Assembly (NCBI GenBank): GCA_027924645.1
Contig: BSBN01000829.1
Location: 310,001 to 374,000 of the forward strand
DNA length: 64,000 nucleotides
From: Cunninghamia lanceolata
Taxonomy: Eukaryota > Streptophyta > Pinopsida > Cupressales > Cupressaceae
Direction: 5' to 3'
In this document: one piece after another, positions 11,270 to 23,324 of the stretch
Layout of the letters: every line of letters begins with the position of its first letter
Position numbering within the stretch: position 1 is the stretch's first letter
Translations under genes and position numbers: made by a program
The notes under the pieces: model-generated
The model's input: only the letters and a program-made list of their open reading frames with translations
Told to the model about the DNA's origin: nothing
The model's database searches: none

Positions 11270-12330
11270 TTACATTCAAATGCTCTATGTCCTTAACCTC
11301 CACACTTGAAACAAGTACCTCTGAATGTTCTTTTATCTAGTCTTCTTCCTTCTCTTCTATATCCCTCATTCCAATATGCACTAAGGTTTCCTCTCTGGTA
11401 AAAATTTATGTCATCTCTTCGATAAGCATTGTTATCTCTATCATCCTTCTTCAATGGGCTATCAAAATTGTTCTACTCCACAATGGATCTATCATACCTG
11501 GAAAATGTTCTTCCTTTTTGAAATTTACCTCCTCTACCTCTCTATCTTTGATCATGCCTCTTATTCAGCTTCTCTTCAACCTTCAAGGCAAATTGATATG
11601 CTTCTTCAAAAGATGTCATCCTTACCAAGCTTAATTCTTCTTGAATGTTCAATCTCAATCCATTGATGTATCTAGCTACTTTCTCCTTGTTTGCTTCACT
11701 ATGTCCATTCCTTATGATCATTTTATGAAATTCTTTAGTGTACTCCTTCACAAATTTCTCCCTTTGTCTCAGGTTTTGCAATATTTTCAACAGTTCCAAC
11801 TCATAGTCAGCAGGTATAAACTAATTCTTCAACTTCATCACCATCCTATCCCATTTTGTAATATTTTCTTTCCCTCTTTTGTTCCTTTCTAACTGAACTT
11901 CTTTCCACCATATAGCAACATGTCCTTTCAATTTTGTTTTTGCAAATTTCACCTTCTCCGAATCTTCAATTTCCTCATATTCAAAGTATTCTTCCATGTC
12001 ATTTATCCAGTCAATCAATTCTTCAAGATTCAAATTACCAGTATAGTTTGGCACATCAACTCTAGGTCTCTTTCCAATCTTTGAAATAGCTTGCAATACC
12101 TTTATCTGATTTGATTCTTCTTCTTCATCACCTCCTAGGGTTTCACCAGTTTGTTTGGCAAATTGAAATTCTTCTTTATCATCACTTTCAACATTAGGTC
12201 TAGGTGTCAATCCTCTTTGCCTATCTTCTTTGATAGCATCCAAACAGATTCACATTGTTCTCATCAATTCCATCATCTCATCGATTCTATTAGCCATTGT
12301 ACCAATAGGAGGAACTCTTCGCGGTGGCAT
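11270..12330 (-). pseudogene. gag: Chromovirus gag (complete copy)
   Basis: The start is ATG 12330, 168 nt inside the PBS, encoding MPPRRVPPIGTMANRIDEM. The capsid-like core covers 12060-11540 (LEELIDWINDMEEYFEY, then VAIWWKEV, then LRQREKFVKEYTKEFHKMI). The CCHC knuckle lies near 11320-11275 but has a stop codon where Lys should be. Other stops lie near 12243 and 11821. It forms the virus-like particle. It is homologous along its length to the copy at 5553-6753. Confidence 0.85.
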
Positions 12331-12508
12331 CTTCCTAGGATCAAGTGCAAACTACCTCAAATTTGGCAATCAGGCTACAAGTGATAACTGCCTCTCAATC
12401 AGCGATCAGTTGTGCACAAGTAACCTACCTTAGATTGGTGATCTTCTTACAACAAGATCTTACAGAATCCCCTTCGCCAATTCACTCTAAAGAATCAAAC
12501 TTTCGCTC

Positions 12509-12516
12509 TGATACCA
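12509..12516 (-). other. Primer-binding site, tRNA-iMet type (core)
   Basis: The plus strand reads GCTCTGATACCA at about 12505-12516, i.e. minus TGGTATCAGAGC, a full match to the plant iMet-type PBS. It is separated from the LTR end by five bases. Confidence 0.85.
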
Positions 12517-12521
12517 CTTGG

Positions 12522-13357
12522 TGTAGTGACAGTAGTAGGGTTCACAAAATGAACTATATAGATCGTGCAGCAAGAGTAAACACAATGGAAACAACTCAAG
12601 GAAATGGAACAAATCTAGATTCAGTCATTTAGTATATCATAGAATTCAAATGGAGATCAGTTGGCAACATGCAGGCTTACAATTAGGGATCACAGGCCTG
12701 ATTACATACATATGCAAGATAAGGCTTTAAAGCTCCCTTCGCACAAAATCTAAACTAAGAATTATGAATCAATTGCTAATTGCTTTCCTAAGGACCTATT
12801 ACATCAATATATATCATCTCCGGACCAATAGATTCCTCCGCGTCGGCCAAGGAAGATCACAAATTCCAAAGAAGAGGTGTAATGTGTGAACACAGATAGG
12901 TCAGACCTAGATGCATATACACTTCTGGTAAATGAATGGAATGAAGTGTGGATCTCTAAGGAAGGTCAGCCATGAACCAAACATCATTGAATGATGTGTC
13001 ATTAGGCTCCAAAGATTGAGAAATGCTTTCGCAAGTTTCTCCTTCAGTTGGTTGCCAGTGAATATCAGGATGCTCTGCTCTAAGAAGCAGTCAACTTCTG
13101 ATAGCGATATCTTTCTGGTAACTAATCCAAATGCTCTAAATTCTTGATATGATGTAAATGAATGAATGTATATGCTAAGCCTAGATCTGGAAGATATGAA
13201 ATGCCAATACTGGACCACAAGCTAAAACTGCTTCTGACTAAACTACCTAAACTGAACTGGGAAATGAAAAGAAACAAACTAAACTACAAACAAACTAGAA
13301 TGAAAATGTTTTTGGTTGATGCAAGATTGTTCTTGAACTAGGGATGCTCCTACATCA
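12522..13357 (-). repeat. Chromovirus 5' LTR (outer)
   Basis: The plus strand runs TGTAGTGACAG...CTACATCA, 836 bp, TG...CA ended. It pairs with 6945-7725. A TATA-like ATATATAT lies at about 12802-12810, read from the minus strand. The outer flank begins ATACC at 13358; no matching duplication can be tested because the other end of the tandem is truncated. Confidence 0.85.
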
Positions 13358-13644
13358 ATACCCCACTTGACTATCATTAGGGCTTATTGTTGTGTCTTCA
13401 AGTGTGTTCTTAATCATAACATTTAATCTTGAAAGGAAAATTGAACATTGTGTTTGGTGTGTGTGTTCATGCATTTACATGTGAAATTTTGTGTTTGATA
13501 TTGCCCAAGTCAAACTACCAATAAACATTTGCCACATCTTCTAATCTTTCGAAGCCAAATCATCCTAGTCATTAAAGCAATCACATCTTAATCATTCTAA
13601 ATCCTCATCAAAATCTTAATCAAACATTTGCCAAAAGTGACACC

Positions 13645-15939
13645 ATGACAACATTAGAAGACATAATACCCCAATTCCAAAACCTCCTCCAAAAACTTTA
13701 CCAAGAACCACAACCCCTAAACCAAGGAATCATTCAAGAACTACAAGCCGTCATCCAAGAAATTCAACCTCAAGCAAGCCAATCACCTCAAATGTGACAC
13801 CTCATAGGACAAGCCCAATACCTCATTAGCACTTGTCAAACCCATCAAGCACATCATCCTCTATCCATTCAACACCAATCAATTCTACCTCATTCCTATG
13901 TGGCATCACCATCATCACCATACCAACCTAATCCATCTACATATTACGACAATTCCACATCACAGTATCCTATATTTTTCCATAACAATCCCATATCACC
14001 TTATCACGTATCTTTCCATAACAATCCCATATCACCTTATCCTATATCTTTCCATAACAATCCTACATCACCTTATCTCACATCTTCCCACAAAAATACC
14101 ATATCACCATACCCCACTTCTTCTAATATCAACCAATATTCACAACAACCTCAACCCCAAAACCTTTTACCTACATAACCTACCATTCCACCTCATCATC
14201 AAACTTATCCATAAGGAAACCAAGTGTCTTCACAAGATTCACATGCAAGTCCAAGTGACCCTTTGAACATAAATCAAGTTAGCCCAAGTCCACTTTTGCA
14301 GCAAGACCTAATAGACTTAATCTCACGTATGCTACAAGACCTAATAACATTTGACAAGCGAGATACTGATCTAAAATTTGCATCCTATGAGTCCACTCCA
14401 TCACTAGCCAATCACATGCCAACACATGATCCAACTAGTCCTATCCCAACACCTTCATGTCATCTCAATCCTAGTCCTTTGGTCCATAAACTTTCATCAC
14501 CTTCATCCCCATGTTCCATTAACCTTTCATTAAAGGATTCCATGGAGATACTTTTGGAAAAATTGGTCCAAGCAAATTTGATTGAGCTACCACTGATAAC
14601 ACCCTTTGAATAAATCTACTTTAAACCCCATTGGTATAAATATGATGAATATTGTGCATACCATAGGTGTGAGGGCCATCTCATATCCACTTGTACACAA
14701 TTTAAAATATTGGTCAAGAACCTAGAAGATCGTGGTAAGATTGTGTTAGATAAAACCAATCCATCTAATCCCATTGTCCATCTCATGATCCCTAATCCAA
14801 TTAGTCTTCCACCTAATCCCAATCACGAGCCTTCAGTTTCCATCACCCCTCCACCTACAAAGGATGTGATTCAAGGACTACTAGCAAGGAATAAACCATC
14901 CCCATGTCAAGCACCCATTGATAAGCCTACCAAAGAACCTTTAAATGCCATATCCACTTCATCAACCCCATCATGTGGTTCACAATCCCTTGAGCATATT
15001 GAAAATTTTCTTCCCATGAGTTCATTGCCCTCTCATTTTGTTGACCAAGAACCTATCCAAGAGTCATCCACTTTTATTCAAGCAAACCAAGAGCTATGTC
15101 AAGAGTATAATCCAATGCATGTGGAAACATCAAGCCCTTGTCTAAATCAAGATCAAAGTATCTCTAAGTTCAACTCATCCATGACCTATATATTTTCTTT
15201 GATCAAGATATTATTTATGACCATGACCCTATTCGTGAGCAAGTTTATCCCATTCATAGCCAAATTAATCCTATTTTTTCTCCCACTTGTGATCAAGATT
15301 CTGTATATGATCATGAAAATCATGATGATCCTCTTAGCCAAACTTTATGCATTCCATGATCAAAAGCTTATCATTCCACCTATCCATGATATACCAACAT
15401 CCACTTCCCTTGATGAGACACATGCCTCCCAAGAATACATAAGCATAGAAGATCAAATAAATAGCTTGGATCCTAATGAGCATAATTAAGATCCTAATGA
15501 TCCTCCATCACCCATTATCGACCATATTTCAAAGCCACTATATCCACTTGGTCTTTACACCCTCATTCATGAATGTTCTTCCTTAGGACATCAAAAACCT
15601 TTGTCTTCCACTTCACCTTATCCATCCAATAAGGAACTTATGTCTAGTTCCCAAAGAATGCCAAGTCCTATAGTCCATAGCATGTTTCAAAACATGAACT
15701 ACCAAGGTAAAGGCTTAAGCCTTCATGAACAAGGTATTTTGGAGCCAATCCATGTCAAGGTCCCTCCATGCTCATTTGGCCTTGGATACTCACCCCAAGG
15801 ACAACAATATAATATGTTGGTACTTCCTCCATGCATCCTAAGTCCACTTTCCATCCCAAATCCCATACATCCTATCATACCCCTAAAACATATGTTTCCA
15901 TTCCTCCTCCACTATCCTACAAATCACAAAAGCATGTGA
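13645..15939 (+). pseudogene. Pro/Ser-rich gag-like frame with CHHC motif
   Basis: The ATG at 13645 begins MTTLEDIIPQFQNLLQ. The same frame stays readable to about 15939 across TGA 13795-13797 and TAA codons near 14177, 14212, 14611 and 15487. Residues about 85-175 are Pro/Tyr/Ser-rich short repeats (13910-14130, unit about 45 bp coding ISFHNNPISPYP-like text). At 14650-14697 there is a C-X2-H-X4-H-X4-C motif (YCAYHRCEGHLISTC) followed by FKILVKNLEDRGKI; this motif recurs in plant Tat-like gag/pol proteins. A hydrophobic segment lies at about 15180-15350. No protease or RT is visible. It probably belongs to a non-autonomous or partly deleted Tat-like element. Confidence 0.55.
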
Positions 15940-16688
15940 CCATACACCTTCCACCATCCACTTTACCTCTACTTATTCCAACTCCTAATTTCCCTCCATC
16001 CACTTTACCTCCATTACTTCCAACAACTAATAGCCCTATCATTCAATCCCCTTATCCATTTACCCATAAACCCTCTAAAAATCCTAATCATGACCAACAA
16101 GTGCACACATTGTCTAAACACAAAGCTTTCACTTGTTCCACCAAACCAAAGGGATTCCAAAATAAAAATTTGGATGCCTTTACACATAAAGTCAAAAATC
16201 CTAAAGGTCCTAATACCTTAGCATACAATTTCAAAAACTCAAAGTCAAGTACATTCAAAAAGTAATCTAAGTCCATACCTCCAAAAGAAAAGTGTAAAAC
16301 TAAAATGGTATGGATCCCTAAGCAAAAAGAAAGCAAGTCAAATGAGGCATCTAGATCTCAAAAATACCAACCATCCACTTCCACCTCATATTCCCACTCC
16401 ACTCAAAAGTTACAAATTCCTAAATCCTACAAGCAAAGCAAAAATTGTAAAAATACTAAGTCTATGTGGGTACCTAAAGCAATTTGTCAACCATCTCCTA
16501 AGCAAACATCTCCATTGCTTCCTACACCACCTTCCCATCAAAATCTTAAATGTTTATCACGGTGTGTGCAACCATTGCTCATGGTTCCCTTCCATTCCAC
16601 AACTCCACATACCTCCATCTCCCCATCATTCACATATTATCCTACATATCTTCCCCATTCTATTCCTATGGTCCATGCTTTTGCATAA
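15831..16688 (+). pseudogene. Continuation of gag-like frame in a second reading frame
   Basis: After a frame change near 15850-15930 a low-G frame continues with Pro/Ser/Lys-rich text and repeated WVPK-like motifs (MVWIPKQKES at 16305, MWVPKAI at 16464), broken by TAA near 16264. Composition and motif repetition match the preceding frame. Function beyond a gag-like structural or RNA-binding role cannot be stated. Confidence 0.35.
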
Positions 16689-16948
16689 AGCTTTCATCCA
16701 TTCTTTTACATAAGTCCTATATAATCCGCATCATAATCCACTATCCTTTCCTTCATAATCCACCATCTTCCTTACATAATCCACATCATAATCCATTATC
16801 TACCTACTCCATCTACCTCTTTCATGCGAACCCTTACCAACATCTATGAGCACACTTGACATGGTCCATGCGACGACATCCATATAGCGGGACTATTAGC
16901 TTTCATGGAATTAGATAGTTGAGTCCCTCATATCCACCTATCCCTTCT

Positions 16949-16990
16949 AAAAAATAAAAATAAAAAAATAAAAATAAAAATAAAGTAAAG
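16949..16990 (+). repeat. (A4-7 T)n simple repeat
   Basis: Short A-rich tract of AAAAAT-type units inside the G-poor element. Confidence 0.8.
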
Positions 16991-17660
16991 AGAAATCCCT
17001 TCGTCCAATGGTGAAAACCACCCTTGGTGGCACCTTGGATAAGTACCATGATGAAAACCTAGCAAACATCATGTGTAGGTCAATCTTCTATGTCACTTAC
17101 ACTTGGGGGCACCTTGTTTCATCCACACTATCTCTTCTATCATTTTCCACCATATCCTACCTTACCATCATTATCCATTACCTGCATACCTATCCTATTG
17201 GGTCCATTCATCCTCCTTTCCTCTTTTGATCTTGATGAAGATATAGGGGCAAAACAAAAAAGGTTGAAACATGTTTTGAATATCTCTTGATGTACCTCAT
17301 CCCATCCAAACCAATCTTATCATTACCTTCTTGCCATTTCCCATTTTTCCATCCCATCTAAACAATCCTATCATCATATTGTCCTAAGCATTGTCATGAA
17401 AAATCCTAAGTATATTATCTAGAACAAGACATGTTATTCTGATGCGACATAGCCTTTTGACATCACATCCTTTCTCTTATGCATACATCCATCCACCATA
17501 GCCTATCCTTTTATCTATCCATCTATCATGAGCCTTTTATCCCTTATCCTATCGCCCATCCTTTTATTCATCTTTCTAATCCAATCCTACATTATCCTTG
17601 CATCGGTATCTAGCATAGAGGCTACCCAAAAATGTTATCCAATGCCATCTCAAATATTTT

Positions 17661-17919
17661 CAAAAATCCAAAAAAATCAAAACATTTCAAAAATCCAAAC
17701 AAATCAAAACATTCCAAAAATTAAAAAAAAATCCAAAAAAATCAAAATATTTCAAAAGTCTAAAAAGATCAAAACATTCCAAAAATCCAAAAAAATTAAA
17801 ACATTCCAAAAATCTAAAAAAATCAAAACATTCCAAAAATCCAAAAAAATCAAAACATTCCAAAAAAAATCCAACAAAAATCAAAACATTTCAAAAATCC
17901 AAAAAAATCAAATATTCCC
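17661..17919 (+). repeat. 27-bp A-rich minisatellite, about 9-10 copies
   Basis: The consensus is close to CAAAAATCCAAAAAAATCAA followed by AACATTC. Copies vary mainly in A-run lengths and single C/T changes. Any apparent protein across it (Gln/Lys/Ile repeats) is a by-product of the repeat. Confidence 0.85.
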
Positions 17920-17939
17920 AAACATATAAAAAATTTAAA

Positions 17940-18180
17940 TATCAAACAAAAAATCAAAGCAATAAGATCAATCATCATCATCAAACAATCCATCACATCA
18001 AATCTAATCAAATCATCAAATCAAATCAAGCCAATCTATCAATCCATCAAAATCATATGAAAAAATCCATATCATTCCATCAATAACATCATAAATCATC
18101 AAACATCACATCAATCCCAAGCAATCCATAACCCGATCAATCCATCCACCTTCATCATCACCAACAATAAAACACAATCA
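17940..18180 (+). repeat. Degenerate ATC/CAAAT-rich low-complexity region
   Basis: Imperfect reiterations of ATCA and CAAATC, almost G-free, continue the composition of the host element. Confidence 0.7.
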
Positions 18181-19055
18181 GAACTACATCTTGCCTCTAT
18201 CGTTAGATGCCTTGATCCCATGGATACAGGGTATGTAGGCAATCTGGAATACAAAGGAAGTACTCAGATTCAGGCATAGGTGATAGCTCATTTCCATCTT
18301 TCATCCTTCTTTTAATCTTCGCCATACATCATCTTTATCCATCTCATTTCCTCTATCATCTATCTCCCACACTTAAAATCCAATCAATCTTCACCTCATT
18401 CCAATCAAATCACTTCCTCAAATCATCAATCCATCACTTCTTCCAATCAATCTCATCATCAATCATCCAAGTAGTAAATCTAAATGCAAGTCAATCCTTA
18501 AAACTATACCAACCAAGTTAATCAATCTTGCCAAATTATCAAATTGCATCAATGGTCTTGATCCTAGCCTTGTTGTAAACCCAATCAATTAATCAATCAT
18601 CCTTGTGTTGATCTAGGGATATATCATTCCTTGCAATGACAACACTATCATCATCAATCAATCAATTAATCAATGGTTTATATCTTGACATGGGCAATAC
18701 CTTGTTTGTTTTTGTATCATTTGTGCATGCATGTTTTCTTGCTTGTGTGTGTTATCATTTTTATCTTGTATTTGCATCAAATCCGAATCATTCCCAGCTA
18801 ATATTCATATCTTGTACCTAGACAAGGTTGTATTATGCCAGGGCATGAGACACATCGTCACCTTGGTCCTTATACCTTAGTGCATAACATCTAGTGCTAT
18901 ATCAAACATCACGGTTTCTCACTTTCATTGTAGCATAACACATCATTCATTTCCTCTATCCATTCCCTTATCTTTCTTACTTTCTTGACCAATCCATTTC
19001 ATTTCAAGAGGCTACCCGTGTTTGTCCAACCTGCCTATCCTCTAGAGGGGGCATC

Positions 19056-19060
19056 ATCAT
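19056..19060 (+). repeat. Target-site duplication ATCAT, left
   Basis: ATCAT precedes the LTR start at 19061 and ATCAT follows the LTR end at 31071. Both flanks are ATC-rich, so chance agreement is possible. Confidence 0.75.
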
Positions 19061-19407
19061 TGGTGGTGCTCACCTAGGGTTAGGGTTCTGAAATTGAGTT
19101 TGCAGGCTTCTATTTTTATCCCTTCAAACCCTTAGTGCCTTAGGTTAAATTGTTCCTCGACCCACATGCAATGTTTTACAGCTTGTTCCTATCGCACTTA
19201 AGTAAAATGCTAGGTTTTTGTATGTGCAAGTGCAAATGTGTGTTGGTGGGAAAAAAATGCATATCGGCTCTCAAAAATGGTAAAAAAAATAAATTTGGTT
19301 ATATGCATTTCGGGATGCATATCGAGTTTGCATATACAAGAGGGAATCTATGACAGATTCCTAGGAATATTCTGCAGTTGTATATCAGGCTTTCTTGCAT
19401 ATTTGTG

Positions 19408-19427
19408 TTGTATGTTTGAACATACAA
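19408..19427 (+). repeat. Perfect 9-bp-arm hairpin TTGTATGTT/AACATACAA
   Basis: TTGTATGTT-TG-AACATACAA. The same 20 bases occur in the 3' LTR at 28800-28819, so they predate insertion. Confidence 0.9.
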
Positions 19428-19990
19428 CGGCTACATACATTAGAAAACATGCAATGAAAAGATGCATTGGCGGCATACAAGGAGGTTTCTGTGCTGAATG
19501 TATATTGGGTTCACTATAGCTGATGCATATGGAAATATACAATGGAAAATATACAAGGCGCAAACACGCATTTGCTACAGTGCAATGTATCATTGGCCGA
19601 TGCATATGCAAGGAAGGAATGTGCAAGGGGCCGATATACAAAGTAGTGGGGCCCGCGGATATACAAAGCCGATTGTACATCAAAAATATGCAAGAGGCAT
19701 CTACAAGGAAAAAGTTGCATGCAACAGAGAAAGACAAAGGGTCGGGCCCACCAATTGTATACAAAGGCAATTGTATGCTGGTGCATGCAATCAAATATGC
19801 AAGGCCCGGACCGGATGGATATTATATTCTGGTTAATAAAAGGTTCAGGTCCGGATTGTATATTTTATTTTGTATATCCGCGTTGTATGTTTGTAATAAA
19901 CAAGCGCATATATACAAGGCCTAGATGTGAAGGGCAAATGTAATACGCTTCATGGAGGTTTGGAATCTGTGGATTGCATGTATGTTGGGT

Positions 19991-20009
19991 TTGTATATGT
20001 AATATACAA
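19991..20009 (+). repeat. Perfect 8-bp-arm hairpin TTGTATAT/ATATACAA
   Basis: TTGTATAT-GTA-ATATACAA. It is conserved in the 3' LTR at 29383-29401. The text just downstream (ATATACAACCTGATATACAA) has a close counterpart near 55102-55122. Confidence 0.9.
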
Positions 20010-21683
20010 CCTGATATACAAAGAAAAGACATGCAATTTGGACCCAAAGGAAGAATCAAATTCAGCAAATTCATGGCAGGAGTCTGCCTTGTATGTATAT
20101 TGTGCTCGTATGTGTGCGACATACAAAGCGATAGATGCAAAATGGAGATATAGTCTGAACTCGATGGAGTTTTCAAGCTGCTTCACACAAATTTGGGGTC
20201 CGCCTTGTATATAAGATGATCGTATATGCGTTTGCATATATGAAAGCGGTAAAGGTAAAACAGAAGCAGGAAAAGTCATCGATGACAAGGAAGCATCTGC
20301 GTGGCACATTCTCATTGGCCAGTGACTTGCCTATTTGTTTTGAATCGTAGATTTGGGAGGTGCAAAGAAAGATCGACGGTTGTGTTTAAATGTTCGATGG
20401 CGAGGGTTTTCCCATGCATATGCAATGGCATTCTTCGTGGGAAAATTGTTTATGCATCTATTGCTACGTTTCCACGGTAGCTGCAAGTTGGTATACCATT
20501 AATGGCAAGATTGCAGACAGGTATGGGCCGAAGGGACATGTCAGCTACCACCTTCAAGTGGAAAGTCTTCTAGTTGTGGCATAGGGCTCGAGTTCAACTA
20601 CCACTCGCCCTTCTTCTGCTTCTTCCCATTTTGTCTTTTGCTACATTGATTGATTTGGGTGCCATTCTTGGTCCATTGTAATTGGCAGAATGTTGATTTG
20701 ACTTTTGTATAGTTCTGTTGAGGGCACACTGGGAGTATATCTGAGGTGTGTGCCTCATTGTTTTGTGGTTGAAAACTGGACAAATTTTGGTGCTGTAATA
20801 CGATACAACTTCGTTGGTGGCTCTATTTTGGGTGCCTTGTGAGTTTATGAGTTGTATGTTGTATGTTTTATGCATAGAATTCATTAGTTTCATGTTAATT
20901 TAAATGAGTAATGCTTCATTGCATGTATTTTGTTATTTGTCTCCAAATTGAATGTGTTCTTCTTCTGAATCTGAATAGCTAAGGGGTGTTAGAGATTCTA
21001 GGATATGGGTTTCCTATATTGAATGCTTAATCTTTTACTTCTACTCAAGGGGTAGATTGAATGTTTTGGGTTAAGTATTGAGAAGAATACATTGCAGTAA
21101 GGATGTTTGTAAGTAGAAATAACTGAATACTTTGTCTTGGGTATTGTCTATAAGGCAGACATTGCAAAATCCCCTTGAAATCTGATTATTGTTTTAAGTC
21201 TGTGATAAATACTCACATATATATATCTATTGACTCCGAGCCCTGAATAGGCACCAATCTAGTCTTGTATTTTTGTTGCATCCCAAAGTCCCAGTCTTGC
21301 ATCCAAACATAAAATCAAACTCAAACTTCAAATACAAACCTTTAGGACATTAGAAGTAGTTTAAGATCAAAATCCTCTACCTCCCAACTGAGTATAGGCC
21401 CAAAGCTAGCCCCTTTGCACTTATTTTACAGTTTTTGTCTGCATAAAAGAGGATTCATTTGCTTTGTATCAGCATCCTAGTCAGTTCATAGTCACATTTC
21501 ATGGATGTTGAATAGGGAATACCCCCTTTGGTTCTACAGAGCCTAAAGAAGAAGAGGAGATATCTATAGAGTCTATCTCCTGTACTGTTGGCCCCTGGCC
21601 AAAAAATCCTGTTGATCAATGATGGCTACCTTGTAGGGATAACTGGGAATAAGCATCCAGTCTAGGAAAAGCACCAACAGATT

Positions 21684-21701
21684 TGGTGACTCTGCTGGGG
21701 A
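21684..21701 (+). other. Primer-binding site, Arg-type as in Ogre/Tat elements
   Basis: TGGTGACTCTGCTGGGGA begins four bases after the LTR end. It closely resembles the TGGCGACTC... site described for Ogre/Tat elements and attributed to tRNA-Arg. The exact primer tRNA should be confirmed against a tRNA set. Confidence 0.75.
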
Positions 21702-21851
21702 GTGCTCTGTGAAAGAACCCTAATTTTAAAAGAAAATAATTCCTAGTTATAGGTGGCGACTCCAAACAAATCTCCCAACCGATAAAGTAAAATTTGTATG
21801 CAAGGGAGAAGATCCCTGCCTAATCCTCTGTTTGAAGAGTTATCCATAAAA

Positions 21852-23188
21852 ATGATGTACAGGAGAAAAGGGACTATTCAAGCTAGTCGAGAGGGTTCTC
21901 CCAGAAGTAATGACAATATTCAGGACAATCCAGGATCTTCAGAGTAGACAATACCTTATTTTTCAAACACTGAGACTGAAATCCAGAACGTAAATGAAAG
22001 ATAGCAGGGTGGTGGATTGAGAATGAGGTCAGAGGTCTTTCAAGAATGCCCTTTCCTTGATTCTCCTGATAGATTTGAAGAAGATGAATCGCCAAGGGAT
22101 GATAATGATGATTAGAATGTAATGAAACCATCGTCTTCTATGCCTAGGGAGGAGGAATTAGCCGAAGAAATCAAGAGCCTGAGAGAAGAATTAGAATATT
22201 TGCAGGCAGTAAAAATTAGAGATGACATGAGACATAAAGTTTAGGCTCTGAGAACTGCTCAGAATGATTCAATTCCCACCCTTGACAATACAAATGTGCT
22301 AAGAAACTAGCACAGAAATGAAGTTCAAGATCAGCATAATGATCAAAGACATAATGCAAATAATGCTAGAGTACCATTAAATAATGTAAGAAATCATAAT
22401 GCAAATAGAAATGTAAATGTTAATCAATTTGATAGACAACCTATGTAGCTGGACAGATTTAGACAACTGGTTTTTGATGGTATTCCTGGTTACCCCAATC
22501 CTATTGACAAACATGTGAGGCCACAAGTGCTAAAGTTTTTAGGAAATAATACTGTGTCAGGAGAAGACCACTTAAAAGCTTTTCAGAATATCATGGACAA
22601 CTTTGAGGTTGAGCATGAGGATGTTTTTATGAAATTATTTATGCAATCCTTAGTTGATGAGGCTAGAGAATGGTACAAGGGTCTGCCTAACAGGAGTATT
22701 TCATCATGGGAGGACTTCAGAAGAATTTTCAAAGAACAATATGGTGACAAAACTGGTCCAAGTTTCTTCATTAATGAATTCACTGGCATTACCAAAAGAT
22801 CAAATGAACAGGTTGCTGATTTCAATGCTAGATTCACTAAGGTGTTGAACAAATTGCCACATCATCTGAGGCCTAATGAACCTATGTGCATAGTATTATA
22901 CATAAATACTTTTGATGCCAAAATAGCTTATGGGTTAAGGGATAAAGGTCCTGCTAGCCTCAGAGATGCTTTCAAAATAGTAACAAATATTGAAAATAAC
23001 AGAAAAGCATCTGGTAAGACAAACATAAGAGATGATGTAAAAATTCTGCAAAATCCAAATACTAAATCTCAAAGTGTTCAAGGCAATGCATCTACTTCTG
23101 AGGATACATTAGATAAATTGACAACTATTGTCAAGGACTTGAGCTATAGAATGGCTAAAAATGAAAAGGGGATAAGTCCTGACAGATA
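21852..23188 (+). pseudogene. gag: Tat-like gag
   Basis: The frame opens with ATG ATG at 21852-21857, about 150 nt after the PBS, and stays in phase with protease and the extra RNase H as far as about 25424, so gag and pol share one ORF. The gag core is at 22545-23010 (EDHLKAFQNIMDNFEV, then EAREWYKGLP, then SWEDFRRIFKEQYG). Stops at about 21947, 22243, 22309, 22447 and 23188 are all TAG, four of them clearly where Gln CAG is expected. Its role is capsid formation. Confidence 0.85.
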
Positions 23189-23324
23189 GGTTTACCAAAG
23201 GCAAGAAAGAAGACCATCATTACATGATATGCCATATAATACCAATTGGCATAATGGTAAACCCATTCTCCCAAACAACAACCCAAATCAAAGGACTTAA
23301 AATGTTAAAGAAACACCTGACCCT

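Larger units (their letters stand above)
5415..13357 (-). mobile_element. Ty3/gypsy chromovirus in tandem: LTR-gag-pol-LTR-gag(PR)
   Basis: Reading minus, the order is LTR (13357-12522), PBS, gag, protease, RT, RNase H, integrase, chromodomain, LTR (7725-6945), PBS, gag, partial protease. A single insertion would end at the second LTR. The extra PBS-gag part shows two elements fused at one LTR, as expected from unequal recombination between neighbouring or sister copies. All frames are decayed. Confidence 0.85.
13358..19060 (+). mobile_element. G-poor LTR element, internal region, left part (interrupted by nested insertion)
   Basis: The plus strand of this stretch is extremely poor in G and rich in A, C and T; the same composition resumes at 31072 after the nested element. 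It holds a gag-like frame (13645-16688), A-rich and minisatellite tracts, and then ATC-rich text. A segment at 18225-18245 reads GGGTATGTAGGCAATCTGG, similar to a motif often seen in plant Tat-type elements. No 5' LTR is seen; the left end abuts the chromovirus LTR at 13357. Confidence 0.65.
19061..21679 (+). repeat. 5' LTR of nested Tat-like element
   Basis: It runs from TGGTGGTGCTCAC to AAAGCACCAACA (2619 bp). The first 1.2 kb is dense in TTGTAT/ATACAA text, including two perfect hairpins. A TATATATA stretch at about 21216-21225 is a candidate TATA box. Confidence 0.9.

Noticed and set aside
17528..17929. Apparent Gln/Lys/Ile repeat protein
   Set aside because: The frame is only the translation of the 27-bp A-rich minisatellite.
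19074..19090. Telomere-like AGGGTTAGGGTT
   Set aside because: It is a single short occurrence repeated only because it is in both LTRs; it is not a telomeric array.
19348..20315. Long minus-strand open frames across the 5' LTR (and equivalents at 28764-29606)
   Set aside because: They arise from the TTGTAT/ATACAA repeat composition on both strands, have no domain pattern, and do not continue beyond the LTR.
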